Below the pieces are notes generated by a model. It was not told the origin of the DNA. It searched no databases and saw only the letters and a program-made list of their open reading frames with translations. DNA of 43,533 nt from Erysipelotrichales bacterium. GTDB lineage: Bacteria; Bacillota_I; Bacilli_A; Erysipelotrichales; Erysipelotrichaceae. The translations under genes and the position numbers were made by a program. The stretch is taken from NCBI GenBank assembly GCA_910576855.1, contig CAJTJP010000027.1, forward strand, positions 1 to 43,533, read 5' to 3'. This document shows positions 14,987 to 22,543 of this stretch, in pieces. How positions within the stretch are numbered: the first letter of the stretch is position 1; every line of letters begins with the position of its first letter.

Positions 14987-16710
14987 TACAGCATCGCTCC
15001 TTCCTTTTGTGATTGATAGATTTCCTGATAAATCTGATTATTCGCTGATAAGGTATCATGATTACCGACTGCATTAACCTTGCCGTCCTCTAAAATTATG
15101 ATTTGATCGCAGCTCATAACACTGCTGATACGTTGCGCGATAATGATAACGGTGGTGTTTTTAAGCTGTGCCAAGCCTGCCTTGATCGATTGTTCGGTTG
15201 CGCTGTCCACTGCGCTCGTAGAATCATCAAAAATCAATATTTTCGGTTGCTTTAATAAGGCGCGGGCAATACAAAGACGCTGCTTTTGACCGCCGGAAAG
15301 ATTTACACCGCCTTGTTCAAGCCAAGTATCAAGACCGTTAGGAAAGGCATAGACAAATTCATCGGCGCACGAGATCCGTAATGCCTGTTTCAGGGCTGCA
15401 TCATCGGCGTTCGGATTTCCCCACAACAGATTTTCTCTGATAGTACCGGAAAACAGTGTATTTTTCTGCAGCACCATAGCGATACTCGCTCTCAACTGAC
15501 TTAATGAATATTCCTTGACATCATGATGATCGATCAAGACCTGTCCTTCACTTACATCATACAATCGCGGTATGAGCTGTACAAGTGTTGATTTCGCCGA
15601 GCCGGTGCCGCCTAAAATACCGATGGTACTGCCGGCAGGAATACTCAGATGAATATCGCTCAATACATTTTCACTTGCTTCGCTATGATATTTAAAGCTG
15701 ACATGCCGAAAGGAAATACTGCCTTCAATGATTTCAAGCTCAGAATCCTGCGGTGAAGTCATTGAAATCGGTTCATCAAGCACTTCAAGAATTCGCTCAC
15801 CGCCTGCCATGCTTCTTGTCAGCATCAAAAACACATTGGAAAGCATCATTAAACCGTTTAAAATCTGCAGCACATAGCTTAAGAAGCCGGTAAGCTCGCC
15901 GACCTGCATCGAGCCCTCAAAAATCATATTCCCGCCGAACCATAACAGACAGACCATTGTGGCATATACGACTGCTTGAAATAACGGCAGATTCCATACC
16001 GAGGTCGAAAAGGAGCGAACAGAAACAGCTTGCAGCTCCTTGCTTACTTTATCAAACTTTGCTTCCTCATAATCATCTCTGACATATGCCTTTACTACCC
16101 GAATCGCATTGATATTTTCCTGAACAACGACATTGACCTTATCCACCGCCTGCTGCATACGACGATAATAAGGCGCAACCTTATGGACGATGATCCATAA
16201 TCCAATACCCAAAACAGGCATTGTGATTAAAAAGATACATGCAAGCTTCAGATTGATCGCAAAGGTAAAAATCAAAGCACTCAGCATCATTACCGGTGAG
16301 CGTACAAGCGGACGAATTCCGTTAGATACCGCACCTTGAATAATTGCTGTATCACTGCTTAATCTCGTAATCAAGGAAGCGGTTGAAAAATGATCGATAT
16401 TGGAAAAGGTAAAGTCCTGTAGCTTTTCAAACTGTGCTTTGCGCAGCTGTGCTCCGAAACCCTGCCCCGCAAGTGCTGCATAGCGTGCATATAGTATTCC
16501 TAATATTAAGGAACAAAGCGCACAAAACAGCATCAACAGACCTTGTTCCATAATTACATCACGATTTCCTTGACTGATTCCCACATCAATCAAATCAGCC
16601 ATAAATACCGGTATAATGAGTTCAAAAACAGTTTCCGCTACAACGCAAAAGCAAGCCAAAAACAACTGTTTTTTATATTTATGCATATAGGGATATAAAC
16701 GCTTTATCAT
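14986..16710 (-). CDS. ABC exporter half-transporter, degenerate-site subunit
   Basis: The 574-residue protein has six membrane helices and an NBD with Walker A GGTGSAKST (K373), signature LSGGQKQRLCIARA and Walker B LIFDDSTSAVD. The catalytic Glu after Walker B is replaced by Asp. In heterodimeric exporters such as BmrC/BmrD and TM287/288 one subunit carries exactly this change, giving one degenerate and one active ATP site; the downstream gene supplies the active one. The start follows AAAGGAGTG, four bases after the marR stop. The operon layout suggests that the MarR protein represses both ABC genes until a compound binds it. Confidence 0.94.
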   Translation of the reverse strand: MIKRLYPYMHKYKKQLFLACFCVVAETVFELIIPVFMADLIDVGISQGNRDVIMEQGLLMLFCALCSLILGILYARYAALAGQGFGAQLRKAQFEKLQDFTFSNIDHFSTASLITRLSSDTAIIQGAVSNGIRPLVRSPVMMLSALIFTFAINLKLACIFLITMPVLGIGLWIIVHKVAPYYRRMQQAVDKVNVVVQENINAIRVVKAYVRDDYEEAKFDKVSKELQAVSVRSFSTSVWNLPLFQAVVYATMVCLLWFGGNMIFEGSMQVGELTGFLSYVLQILNGLMMLSNVFLMLTRSMAGGERILEVLDEPISMTSPQDSELEIIEGSISFRHVSFKYHSEASENVLSDIHLSIPAGSTIGILGGTGSAKSTLVQLIPRLYDVSEGQVLIDHHDVKEYSLSQLRASIAMVLQKNTLFSGTIRENLLWGNPNADDAALKQALRISCADEFVYAFPNGLDTWLEQGGVNLSGGQKQRLCIARALLKQPKILIFDDSTSAVDSATEQSIKAGLAQLKNTTVIIIAQRISSVMSCDQIIILEDGKVNAVGNHDTLSANNQIYQEIYQSQKEGAML

Positions 16711-16714
16711 CGAA

Positions 16715-17146
16715 TCACTCCTTTGTGCTTATTTTACTCAGGTTATTATAAATACGCTGTATGTCCTGTTTAAATCGCTCAATTTCAGCTTCGGTAAAGT
16801 CCTGCATCGCGATTTTCTCAATTTCTTTACAGTGCAGTTCCCATAAGCTGAGCGCATGCTTGCCCTTATCGGTAATATTGATTTGAAGTGCCCGCTTATT
16901 CATTGTATTGATGGAACGCTCCAGCATTCCGCTTTCCGCTAATCCCTCCAGCAGCTTACTGGCGGTAGCGCATTCAATATCACATTCTCTTGCGATATCA
17001 CTCAGCTTGCAGTTTTCATGAACATTGATATAGCGAAGCACCTTGGGCTGTCCCGGAAATAATCCGTATCGCTTCATATCGCTACGCATTTTCTTTCGTT
17101 GGAGATGAAATACCTTGAATAACAGGATATGTAACGGTGTGTTCAT
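16715..17146 (-). CDS. MarR-family transcriptional regulator of the ABC exporter operon
   Basis: The 143-residue protein has the MarR winged-helix fold: an N-terminal dimer helix, KLSDIARECDIECATASKLLEGLAESGMLERS (helix-turn-helix) and the wing NKRALQINITDKG with its conserved Asp. It is first in the operon, four bases before the first ABC gene. Two copies of TTAG-N4-CTAA sit just downstream of a consensus promoter before it, so autorepression of the whole operon is likely. The effector is unknown; exported compounds would be usual for this arrangement. Confidence 0.92.
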   Translation of the reverse strand: MNTPLHILLFKVFHLQRKKMRSDMKRYGLFPGQPKVLRYINVHENCKLSDIARECDIECATASKLLEGLAESGMLERSINTMNKRALQINITDKGKHALSLWELHCKEIEKIAMQDFTEAEIERFKQDIQRIYNNLSKISTKE

Positions 17147-17179
17147 AAGTTTTTCTTCCTTTCCCTCTTTTATTGATTG

Positions 17180-17235
17180 TTAGCTATCTAATTATTAGTA
17201 TACTAAATATTATTTCTTTCATGAGAAAATGTCAA
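17180..17235 (-). promoter_or_regulatory. marR-ABC promoter with two tandem operators
   Basis: On the minus strand TTGACA (17235-17230), 17 bases and TAATAT (17212-17207) form a near-consensus promoter. TTAGTATACTAA (17195-17206, a perfect palindrome) and TTAGCTATCTAA (17180-17191) follow directly at the start of transcription, three bases apart. Both fit TTAG-N4-CTAA and are probable MarR sites. The remaining bases to 17475 contain only a possible promoter for the next gene. Confidence 0.75.
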
Positions 17236-17394
17236 GGGTTGCGACCGGAGGATTAAAAAAATTCAAGATACAGAAATGTGAGGGATATACAGCTTACAGG
17301 AATGAGTTATAAGCCGAGAATGACAGGAGTGATATTCTGATAACGATATATAACGAATCTATAGGGATAAAGAAAAGATATATAAGAGATATTC

Positions 17395-17423
17395 TTGAGA
17401 CAGCGCATCATATTTTATAATTT
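17395..17423 (+). promoter_or_regulatory. Possible promoter of the small hydrophilic protein/DUF378 pair
   Basis: TTGAGA, 17 bases, TAATTT; the -10 is weak. A 15-base spacing to TATAAT (17416-17421) is the alternative reading. Confidence 0.35.
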
Positions 17424-17475
17424 TTTCATATTATTTTATACATATTGCGCATACTACTATCAGGAGGTAAGCAAT

Positions 17476-17610
17476 ATGCCAGATCGAAAAAAGAATTTAT
17501 TAAAGGATCAGGAAAATAAAAAAGATGCGGGGAATAACCAATGGACCAATGCGAATCTGAAGTATTATCCGGATAAGCGTGAGCGTCAAGACGGTCCGGG
17601 CGGTAATTAA
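17476..17610 (+). CDS. Small hydrophilic protein, 44 aa, unknown function
   Basis: The peptide begins MPDRKKNLLKDQENKK and ends KRERQDGPGGN. It is highly charged, without hydrophobic segments or Cys, and likely disordered. ATG 17476 follows CAGGAGGTAA at ideal spacing. It lies 16 bases before the DUF378 gene, whose ribosome site is of the same type, so the two form a small operon. I recognise no family. A stress-related role is possible but has no direct support. Confidence 0.7.
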   Translation: MPDRKKNLLKDQENKKDAGNNQWTNANLKYYPDKRERQDGPGGN

Positions 17611-17626
17611 ACAGGAGGTATGGATT

Positions 17627-17824
17627 ATGAAAACAATAAAAGGAATAGCGTTAGCGATTGCGATCATCGGTTGTATCAACTGGGGATTGATTGCGATATT
17701 TGAATTTGATTTGGTTGCATATTTATTCGGTACGATGACGATGCTGTCACGTATCGTATATTCATTGGTTGCGTTAAGCGGACTCTATCTGTTGTCCTTC
17801 TTTATGAAACTATCTGATGAATAA
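17627..17824 (+). CDS. DUF378 (YuzA-like) small membrane protein
   Basis: The 65-residue protein has two membrane helices: IKGIALAIAIIGCINWGLIAIF and a second around IVYSLVALSGLYLLSFF. The signature NWGLIAIFEFDLVAYLFG is characteristic of DUF378. Function is unknown in the family. ATG 17627 is preceded by ACAGGAGGT; an upstream in-frame start at 17579 would overlap the preceding gene and lacks a ribosome site. It is followed by a long hairpin terminator. Confidence 0.85.
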   Translation: MKTIKGIALAIAIIGCINWGLIAIFEFDLVAYLFGTMTMLSRIVYSLVALSGLYLLSFFMKLSDE

Positions 17825-17906
17825 AGATTCAATCAAGCTAGAGAAATAAATAAGCATTTATTTCATATATGAATATCTTATTTGAATGTCTGTATAAAGA
17901 ATATCG

Positions 17907-17958
17907 AAGCTGTGATTATTAAGAATAAGGATATCTTATGATAATTGCAGCTTTTTTT
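17907..17958 (+). terminator. Intrinsic terminator after the DUF378 gene
   Basis: AAGCTG (17907-17912) pairs with CAGCTT (17948-17953), and GATTAT with ATAATT inside it; a run of seven T follows. Confidence 0.65.
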
Positions 17959-17996
17959 CTTGTTTGCTTCTTGTTTGATGAAAACGCCTTTTCCTA

Positions 17997-18025
17997 TTGA
18001 TTCCTATGATAACTCATGGTATTAT
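17997..18025 (+). promoter_or_regulatory. Promoter of the HdeD-like gene
   Basis: TTGATT, 17 bases, TATTAT, ending 28 bases before the ATG at 18054. Confidence 0.6.
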
Positions 18026-18053
18026 GATTAAAGAAGAAACAGAGGGATATTAT

Positions 18054-18644
18054 ATGAATATAAAGATTGAGAATTGGAAGCTGCTTGTCTTATCGGCATT
18101 TTATTTTATCTTTGCGTTTGTATCCTATCAGGTACAGGCAAGCGAATTTTTAAGCTTCTTCAAGGTCGCAGGAATTGCCGTTGCGGTAGTAGGTGTGATG
18201 CAGATATTGATTTATTTGTTGAAAAAGGATTATATGAAGCCACAGGATTTTACATTCTCTTTTGGTTTATTGCTTGTGTTCGGCGGATTGGTCGTTTGTT
18301 TTAAGGCTGATTATATCGTTGATTATTATCGTCCTGTTATCGGAGTGCTTGTCGTACTGGACAGTATATTGAGATTGCAGTACAGTATGAATCTGTTGAG
18401 AGTAAAGGATAAGCAATGGCTTACGCATTTATGTCTGTCACTGATTCCGGCTGTTTTGGGGATCGTTCTGGTGCTTTTTGATTTAGGCTCTTTGTTGGAA
18501 AACTATTTCAGTTTTCTATTGATATTAGACGGTATCGCAAATATTTATACGGTCATTTATTATAAGCGCTTTGTGAAAAAAGCAGAAAAGATTGCTTTGG
18601 ATGAAGCGAAGGATGTGGAAATTGTCATAAGGGAGCAGGAGTAA
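18054..18644 (+). CDS. HdeD/DUF308-like integral membrane protein
   Basis: The 196-residue product has about six membrane helices arranged as short repeated pairs (LSAFYFIFAFVSYQV, FGLLLVFGGLVVCF, PVIGVLVVLDSILRLQYSM, ILDGIANIYTVIYY), the layout of the HdeD/DUF308 family. E. coli HdeD is linked to acid resistance; for this protein the role is unknown. ATG 18054 follows AGAGGG. A longer frame from 17997 starts inside the promoter and is rejected. The C-terminal tail is cytoplasmic and charged. Confidence 0.75.
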   Translation: MNIKIENWKLLVLSAFYFIFAFVSYQVQASEFLSFFKVAGIAVAVVGVMQILIYLLKKDYMKPQDFTFSFGLLLVFGGLVVCFKADYIVDYYRPVIGVLVVLDSILRLQYSMNLLRVKDKQWLTHLCLSLIPAVLGIVLVLFDLGSLLENYFSFLLILDGIANIYTVIYYKRFVKKAEKIALDEAKDVEIVIREQE

Positions 18645-18661
18645 GCCTTGCTCCTTTTTTT
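18632..18661 (+). terminator. Intrinsic terminator overlapping the stop of the HdeD-like gene
   Basis: GGAGCAGG pairs with CCTTGCTCC with one bulge, followed by seven T. The TAA stop lies in the hairpin loop region. Confidence 0.75.
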
Positions 18662-18745
18662 GCGTTTTAAGGTAGTATTGGATTAAATCAAGCGTAGTAA
18701 TCATAAGTAAAAAGTGTTAAAATAATGGGGAAGGAAGATGACAAT

Positions 18746-19534
18746 ATGAATACTGATAAGGAACAGACTTTTAAGCGAAACAGCTTAAGCGGTTTATGGA
18801 AGCAAAATCGCAGTGCTTATCGACAATATCGCTTTAATCGCAGCTTTATGAGTGAATTTGATTATCGCAATGCTTATATGAAGCGATTGATACATGCCAA
18901 GGGCTTCTTTAAAATCAAACAACCGTTTTATTGTATTTACGGAAGCAATATTACGGTCGGCAGAGCGTTTACTTGCGGTCACAGTGCGTATTTTGAGGAT
19001 GATGCCGTTATTACGATCAAGAATCATGTACAGCTTGGTAATCATGTAAAGTTGTTGACGGCTAAACTTGATTACGATGGGAATGACAGACAGCGCGGTG
19101 TTGCTTCACCGATCACGATTGAGGACAATGTTTGTATCGGTAATGATGTAACGATACTTGCGGGGGTAACGATTCATCGCGGGGCTGTTATCGGTGATGG
19201 CTGTGTGATTGATAAGGATATTGCGGCCGGTACTGCAGTGACCTGTCGTAAAGAATTGGTATACAGTGAGGCAAAGGCAGAGAACCTCGGTGATGATATG
19301 CAAAATGAAAAATCGTATTGTGAGCGGCTGTTGGATCATGTGAATCTTGATAAGACGGATAAACTGATTCGCGCCGTTATATTCACAGGCAGTTTGTATT
19401 GTGCCTATCGGACGATACGGTTGGCAGATGAGAAAAAAGCGGAACTAAAGAGTAAAAGAGCGCTTATTGAGAGAATGATACCGCAAATAGAGCGAAAAAA
19501 TAAAAAAACATGCTGCAAAGAGAAATGTAAATGA
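18746..19534 (+). CDS. Left-handed beta-helix (hexapeptide) protein, acetyltransferase-like without the usual His
   Basis: Residues 65-168 show hexapeptide repeats of the maltose/galactoside O-acetyltransferase type (ITIEDNVCIGNDVTILAGVT, GAVIGDGCVIDKDI). In that family the catalytic His lies in a TAGHPLD-like motif; here the site reads LLTAKLDYD (residues 103-111), with Lys-Leu in place of Gly-His. The usual AGxPAK motif after the helix is also absent (TAVTCRKELV). A unique C-terminal extension of about 90 residues includes a weak hydrophobic stretch (LIRAVIFTGSLYCAYRTIRLA) and a Lys/Cys-rich end. It may be a non-catalytic binding or scaffold protein. ATG 18746 is preferred over 18725 because GGGAAGGAAG precedes it. 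It sits 27 bases before malic enzyme and may be co-transcribed. Confidence 0.75.
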   Translation: MNTDKEQTFKRNSLSGLWKQNRSAYRQYRFNRSFMSEFDYRNAYMKRLIHAKGFFKIKQPFYCIYGSNITVGRAFTCGHSAYFEDDAVITIKNHVQLGNHVKLLTAKLDYDGNDRQRGVASPITIEDNVCIGNDVTILAGVTIHRGAVIGDGCVIDKDIAAGTAVTCRKELVYSEAKAENLGDDMQNEKSYCERLLDHVNLDKTDKLIRAVIFTGSLYCAYRTIRLADEKKAELKSKRALIERMIPQIERKNKKTCCKEKCK

Positions 19535-19561
19535 AGGAATAAGAATAAATAGGAGGAATTT

Positions 19562-20743
19562 ATGGATTACGCAAAGGAATCATTACGCTTACATGCAGAA
19601 TGGAAGGGTAAGCTTGATACAGTCGCAAAGATGAAAATTGAAACAAGGGACGATCTGTCATTGGCATATACTCCCGGCGTAGCACAGCCATGCTTAGAAA
19701 TTCAGAAGGATATCGATAAATCCTATGAGTATACGGGGAGAGGCAACAGTGTCGCTGTTATTACTGACGGTACGGCTGTCTTGGGACTTGGTGATATCGG
19801 ACCTGAGGCAGGCATGCCGGTGATGGAGGGCAAGTGTGTTTTATTTAAGGAATTCGGCGGTATCAATGCAATTCCGTTATGTATTCGCAGTAAGGATACC
19901 GAGGAAATCGTCCGCACGATTGCGCTTTTGGCAGGAAGCTTCGGCGGTATCAATTTAGAGGATATCGCAGCACCGCGTTGTTTTGAAATTGAAAGGCGCT
20001 TAAAGGAGCTTTGTGATATTCCGGTATTTCATGACGATCAGCATGGAACGGCTATCGTGGTAGCTGCAGCTTTGTTGAATGCGGTGAAGCTTAGTCAAAA
20101 GAAAATGGGGGAACTGAATATCGTAATCAACGGTGCGGGCTCTGCCGGTATATCGATTGCGAAACTGCTGTCACAGATGGGCTTCGGTGATATTATTCTT
20201 TGTGATATCGATGGTCTGTTGTATGAGGGACGTGCTAATATGAATGAGGCTCAGCAAAAGATGGCGGCAATCACAAACAAGCGTAAGTTGAGCGGAACAC
20301 TTGCCGATGCGATGAAAAGTGCAGATATTTTTATCGGTGTTTCCGCGCCTAATGTTGTGACAAAGGATATGGTGAGATCAATGGCTGATAAGGCAATCGT
20401 TTTTCCGATGGCAAATCCTACGCCTGAGATTATGCCTGAGGCGGCAAAGGAAGCAGGTGCCTATATTGTTGGTACCGGGCGCAGTGATTATCCGAATCAA
20501 ATCAATAATGTATTGGCATTTCCGGGGATATTTCGCGGAGCGCTTGATGTGCGGGCTTCGGATATCAACGAGGAAATGAAGGTAGCTGCGGCAAAAGCTA
20601 TCGCATCCTTAATCAGTGACGAGGAATTGAATGAGGAATATATTATTCCGAGTGCGTTGAATAAACGCGTCGCTCAGGAAATTGCCAAGGAAGTTGCGCA
20701 GGCTGCAATTGACAGCAAGGTGGCGCGTGTCGAAAAGAAATAA
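19562..20743 (+). CDS. NAD(P)-dependent malic enzyme (short form)
   Basis: Malic enzyme oxidatively decarboxylates L-malate to pyruvate and CO2, reducing NAD or NADP. The 393-residue length is that of the short bacterial form without a phosphotransacetylase domain. Visible motifs are SLAYTPGVAQPCLEI (Tyr36), VITDGTAVLGLGDIGPEAGMPVMEGK, the metal site VFHDDQHGTAIV, and the dinucleotide fold INGAGSAGISIAKLL. ATG follows AGGAGGAATTT. Together with fumC at the right end of the window it could feed fumarate to pyruvate conversion, though the genes are far apart. A hairpin terminator follows. Confidence 0.95.
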   Translation: MDYAKESLRLHAEWKGKLDTVAKMKIETRDDLSLAYTPGVAQPCLEIQKDIDKSYEYTGRGNSVAVITDGTAVLGLGDIGPEAGMPVMEGKCVLFKEFGGINAIPLCIRSKDTEEIVRTIALLAGSFGGINLEDIAAPRCFEIERRLKELCDIPVFHDDQHGTAIVVAAALLNAVKLSQKKMGELNIVINGAGSAGISIAKLLSQMGFGDIILCDIDGLLYEGRANMNEAQQKMAAITNKRKLSGTLADAMKSADIFIGVSAPNVVTKDMVRSMADKAIVFPMANPTPEIMPEAAKEAGAYIVGTGRSDYPNQINNVLAFPGIFRGALDVRASDINEEMKVAAAKAIASLISDEELNEEYIIPSALNKRVAQEIAKEVAQAAIDSKVARVEKK

Positions 20744-20814
20744 ATAGTCAGTTTTATTTTATGGAAAGCGATTTCGGACTTTAAGCAGAGGTCCTATTAA
20801 GTTATTAATGTTTC

Positions 20815-20841
20815 AGCCGGTATTTGTATATCGGCTTTTTC
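20815..20841 (+). terminator. Intrinsic terminator of malic enzyme
   Basis: AGCCGGTA pairs with TATCGGCT, followed by TTTTTC. The same hairpin type (AGTCGATA...TATCGGCT) recurs after both lipoprotein genes, marking the left edge of the duplicated unit. Confidence 0.75.
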
Positions 20842-20914
20842 TTATTCTATTTTTATTCTTCATTAAAAAAGTTTATAAATATTCTGTGTTTCTCAAATTT
20901 TGATTGTATATATG

Positions 20915-21066
20915 AAGTAAGGGCGCTTTAAACATGCTAATGTACTTTACTTTTTTTGGGATATGGAAAGGAGATGACGATCTTGAATTATGTTAAAGTA
21001 GGAAGTAAATAAGGGACTTTTGTGTCTGTGAGCGAAAGCTGATATATTTTCACATACAAAAGTTCC
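20915..21066 (+). promoter_or_regulatory. Leader element copy A (hairpin, micro-ORF, alternative hairpin)
   Basis: AAGTAAGG and a CTTTACTT arm form a hairpin followed by TTTTT (20915-20957). A ribosome site and micro-ORF follow (20983-21012). Directly after its stop, GGGACTTTTGT (21013-21023) pairs with ACAAAAGTTCC (21056-21066) over 11 bp. The local GGGAC/GTGTC hairpin has one mismatch in this copy. It ends about 80 bases before the lipoprotein promoter. Confidence 0.6.
20983..21012 (+). CDS. Micro-ORF MNYVKVGSK in leader element A
   Basis: A TTG start preceded by AAAGGAG at nine bases spacing encodes nine residues, then TAA. The peptide aligns with the micro-ORFs of the other two copies (MNYYKVRST, MNYYKVRNT); start codon, length and the N-Y-x-K-V core are kept while other bases differ. 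Conservation of the frame suggests translation, probably regulatory. Confidence 0.5.
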   Translation: MNYVKVGSK

Positions 21067-21145
21067 GGTTATAAAAGATATTATTAAAATGATATCAATG
21101 ATTTACATATTTTATCAAAACATGCTCTATAAATTAAGCAAAGCA

Positions 21146-21174
21146 TTGACAGGAATAGTTTAGCTTGGTATATT
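21146..21174 (+). promoter_or_regulatory. Sigma-A promoter of lipoprotein gene 1
   Basis: TTGACA, 17 bases, TATATT. Just upstream ATGCT and AGCAT form an inverted repeat (about 21122-21146) that touches the -35 box and recurs before lipoprotein gene 2, so it may be an operator. Confidence 0.85.
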
Positions 21175-21217
21175 AAGGGTGTAAAAAGGTTAAAAATAAA
21201 TTTGGAGGAGAGTAAAA

Positions 21218-22096
21218 ATGAAAAAAACAATCTGTAGTTTTTTGTTATGCTTGTTGTTGTGCGCATGTGGGAGCGCTTCAGTAGCTGTAAAAGAAGGCAT
21301 CGTAGTTGAATACGGTGCTGAGTTAAAGGCGGAAGATCTTACTGATGAAAAGGTTGCGCTGAAGGAAGTCAAGAGCTTCGATGCTAAGAAAGCCGGAGAG
21401 CAAAAGGTAACCGCAATTTTTGTGAATGAAAAAGACAAAGAAATCGAGGCGGAAATCACACTTGAGGTAAAGGATACGAAAAAACCGGTAATCAAGCTGA
21501 AAAAAGAAAAGGTAGAAATCACTGCAGGGGATAAGTTTGATGCAGCTTCTAATATTGAATCAGTGAAGGATCCGGTAGACGGAGATATTAAAAAGAGCGA
21601 GGATAAGAAGCTGATAAAGAACGGTTATATCATTTCAAGTGATGTGGATGCTAAGAAGGCAGGCAGCTATACAGTGAAGGTAACTGCATATGATGTGAAC
21701 GGAAATAAAGCGGAAAGCAGCTATAAGGTAACAGTAAAGAAAAAGCCGCAGGAGCAAGCTCCGACACAGAATAACAATCAATCAAGCGGAAACGGCTACA
21801 CGAGTAATCAAGGAAGCTATAGTAAGCCTAGTACAGGGAATACAGGTTCAAATAGACCTACGCAATCAAAACCGCAGCAGACTTGTAAGGCAGGAGTAAT
21901 TCATCCGAACGCTATTGGAAACTCAGGAAAAATTTTCAATAGTGAACAAGAAGCGATTGCTTATGGTGAAAAAATGGATGCAGAAAATTCTAATATAGTC
22001 AGCTTTAGTTATTCTCAAGTGTTTGACTATTGTGATGATATCATGAATAAGTGGACTGTAGGATTTAATTATGGAAATGATTATACAGTAGAATAA
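21218..22096 (+). CDS. Surface lipoprotein with Ig-like domains, copy 1
   Basis: The 292-residue protein has a lipoprotein signal with lipobox LCAC (Cys17 after processing). Two Ig-like segments follow: about 24-85 and 88-172, the latter with KKPVIKLKKEKVEITAGDKF and AGSYTVKVTAYDVNGNKAES, like DUF5011/bacterial Ig domains. A Gln/Asn/Ser/Gly/Pro-rich linker (about 175-222) leads to a C-terminal domain starting CKAGVIHPNAIGNSGK. It should be anchored to the outer face of the membrane. Ligand and role are unknown. The gene is a tandem duplicate of the next one and has its own consensus promoter. ATG follows GGAGGAGAG. Confidence 0.88.
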   Translation: MKKTICSFLLCLLLCACGSASVAVKEGIVVEYGAELKAEDLTDEKVALKEVKSFDAKKAGEQKVTAIFVNEKDKEIEAEITLEVKDTKKPVIKLKKEKVEITAGDKFDAASNIESVKDPVDGDIKKSEDKKLIKNGYIISSDVDAKKAGSYTVKVTAYDVNGNKAESSYKVTVKKKPQEQAPTQNNNQSSGNGYTSNQGSYSKPSTGNTGSNRPTQSKPQQTCKAGVIHPNAIGNSGKIFNSEQEAIAYGEKMDAENSNIVSFSYSQVFDYCDDIMNKWTVGFNYGNDYTVE

Positions 22097-22130
22097 ACAA
22101 TTTTAGTTATGTTATAAAATATTGCTTAGA

Positions 22131-22157
22131 AGTCGATATATGAATATCGGCTTTTTC
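22131..22157 (+). terminator. Intrinsic terminator of lipoprotein gene 1
   Basis: AGTCGATA pairs with TATCGGCT (one G-U), loop TATGAA, then TTTTTC. Confidence 0.8.
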
Positions 22158-22239
22158 TTATCTCATTTTATATCCTTCAAAATAAATTAAAAAAAGTTTA
22201 AAAATCTTTTGTATTTCTTAAATTACGATCGTAAGTAAT

Positions 22240-22388
22240 AAGTAAGGGCGCCTTATACAGGCTCATGTACCTTACTTTTTCTGTATGCAAAAAGGAGTGA
22301 TAACCTTGAATTACTATAAGGTGAGAAGCACATAAGGGGCTTATGCCCCTGTAAATGAAAGGCAATGTGTTTTCACATATATAAGTCC
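22240..22388 (+). promoter_or_regulatory. Leader element copy B
   Basis: The first hairpin (22240-22280) pairs AAGTAAGG with CCTTACTT and internally GCCT with AGGC, followed by a T run. After the micro-ORF stop, GGGGC-TTAT-GCCCC (22336-22349) is a perfect local hairpin. GGGCTTAT (22337-22344) can instead pair with ATAAGTCC (22381-22388). A TACGATCGTA palindrome lies 13 bases upstream of the element in copies B and C. Confidence 0.6.
22306..22335 (+). CDS. Micro-ORF MNYYKVRST in leader element B
   Basis: TTG start after AAAAGGAGTGA; nine residues, TAA stop immediately followed by the GGGGC arm of the hairpin. See copies A and C for the aligned peptides. Confidence 0.5.
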   Translation: MNYYKVRST

Positions 22389-22470
22389 TAATGGTGAAAT
22401 AAGGTTATTATCGATTTGATGTCAGTGACTGACATATAATTAAAACATGCTCTATAAATTGTGCAAAGCA

Positions 22471-22499
22471 TTGACATGAATGGTTTAGCTTGGTATATT
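22471..22499 (+). promoter_or_regulatory. Sigma-A promoter of lipoprotein gene 2
   Basis: TTGACA, 17 bases, TATATT, with the same upstream ATGCT...AGCAT inverted repeat as lipoprotein gene 1. Confidence 0.85.
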
Positions 22500-22543
22500 A
22501 AGGGTGTAAAAAGATTTACCGGTAAATTTGGAGGAGAGATATT

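Noticed and set aside
20915-21066. c-di-GMP riboswitch as explanation of the adhesin leader elements
   Set aside because: Adhesin control makes this attractive, but the class I and II core sequences are absent and a conserved micro-ORF occupies the middle of the element.
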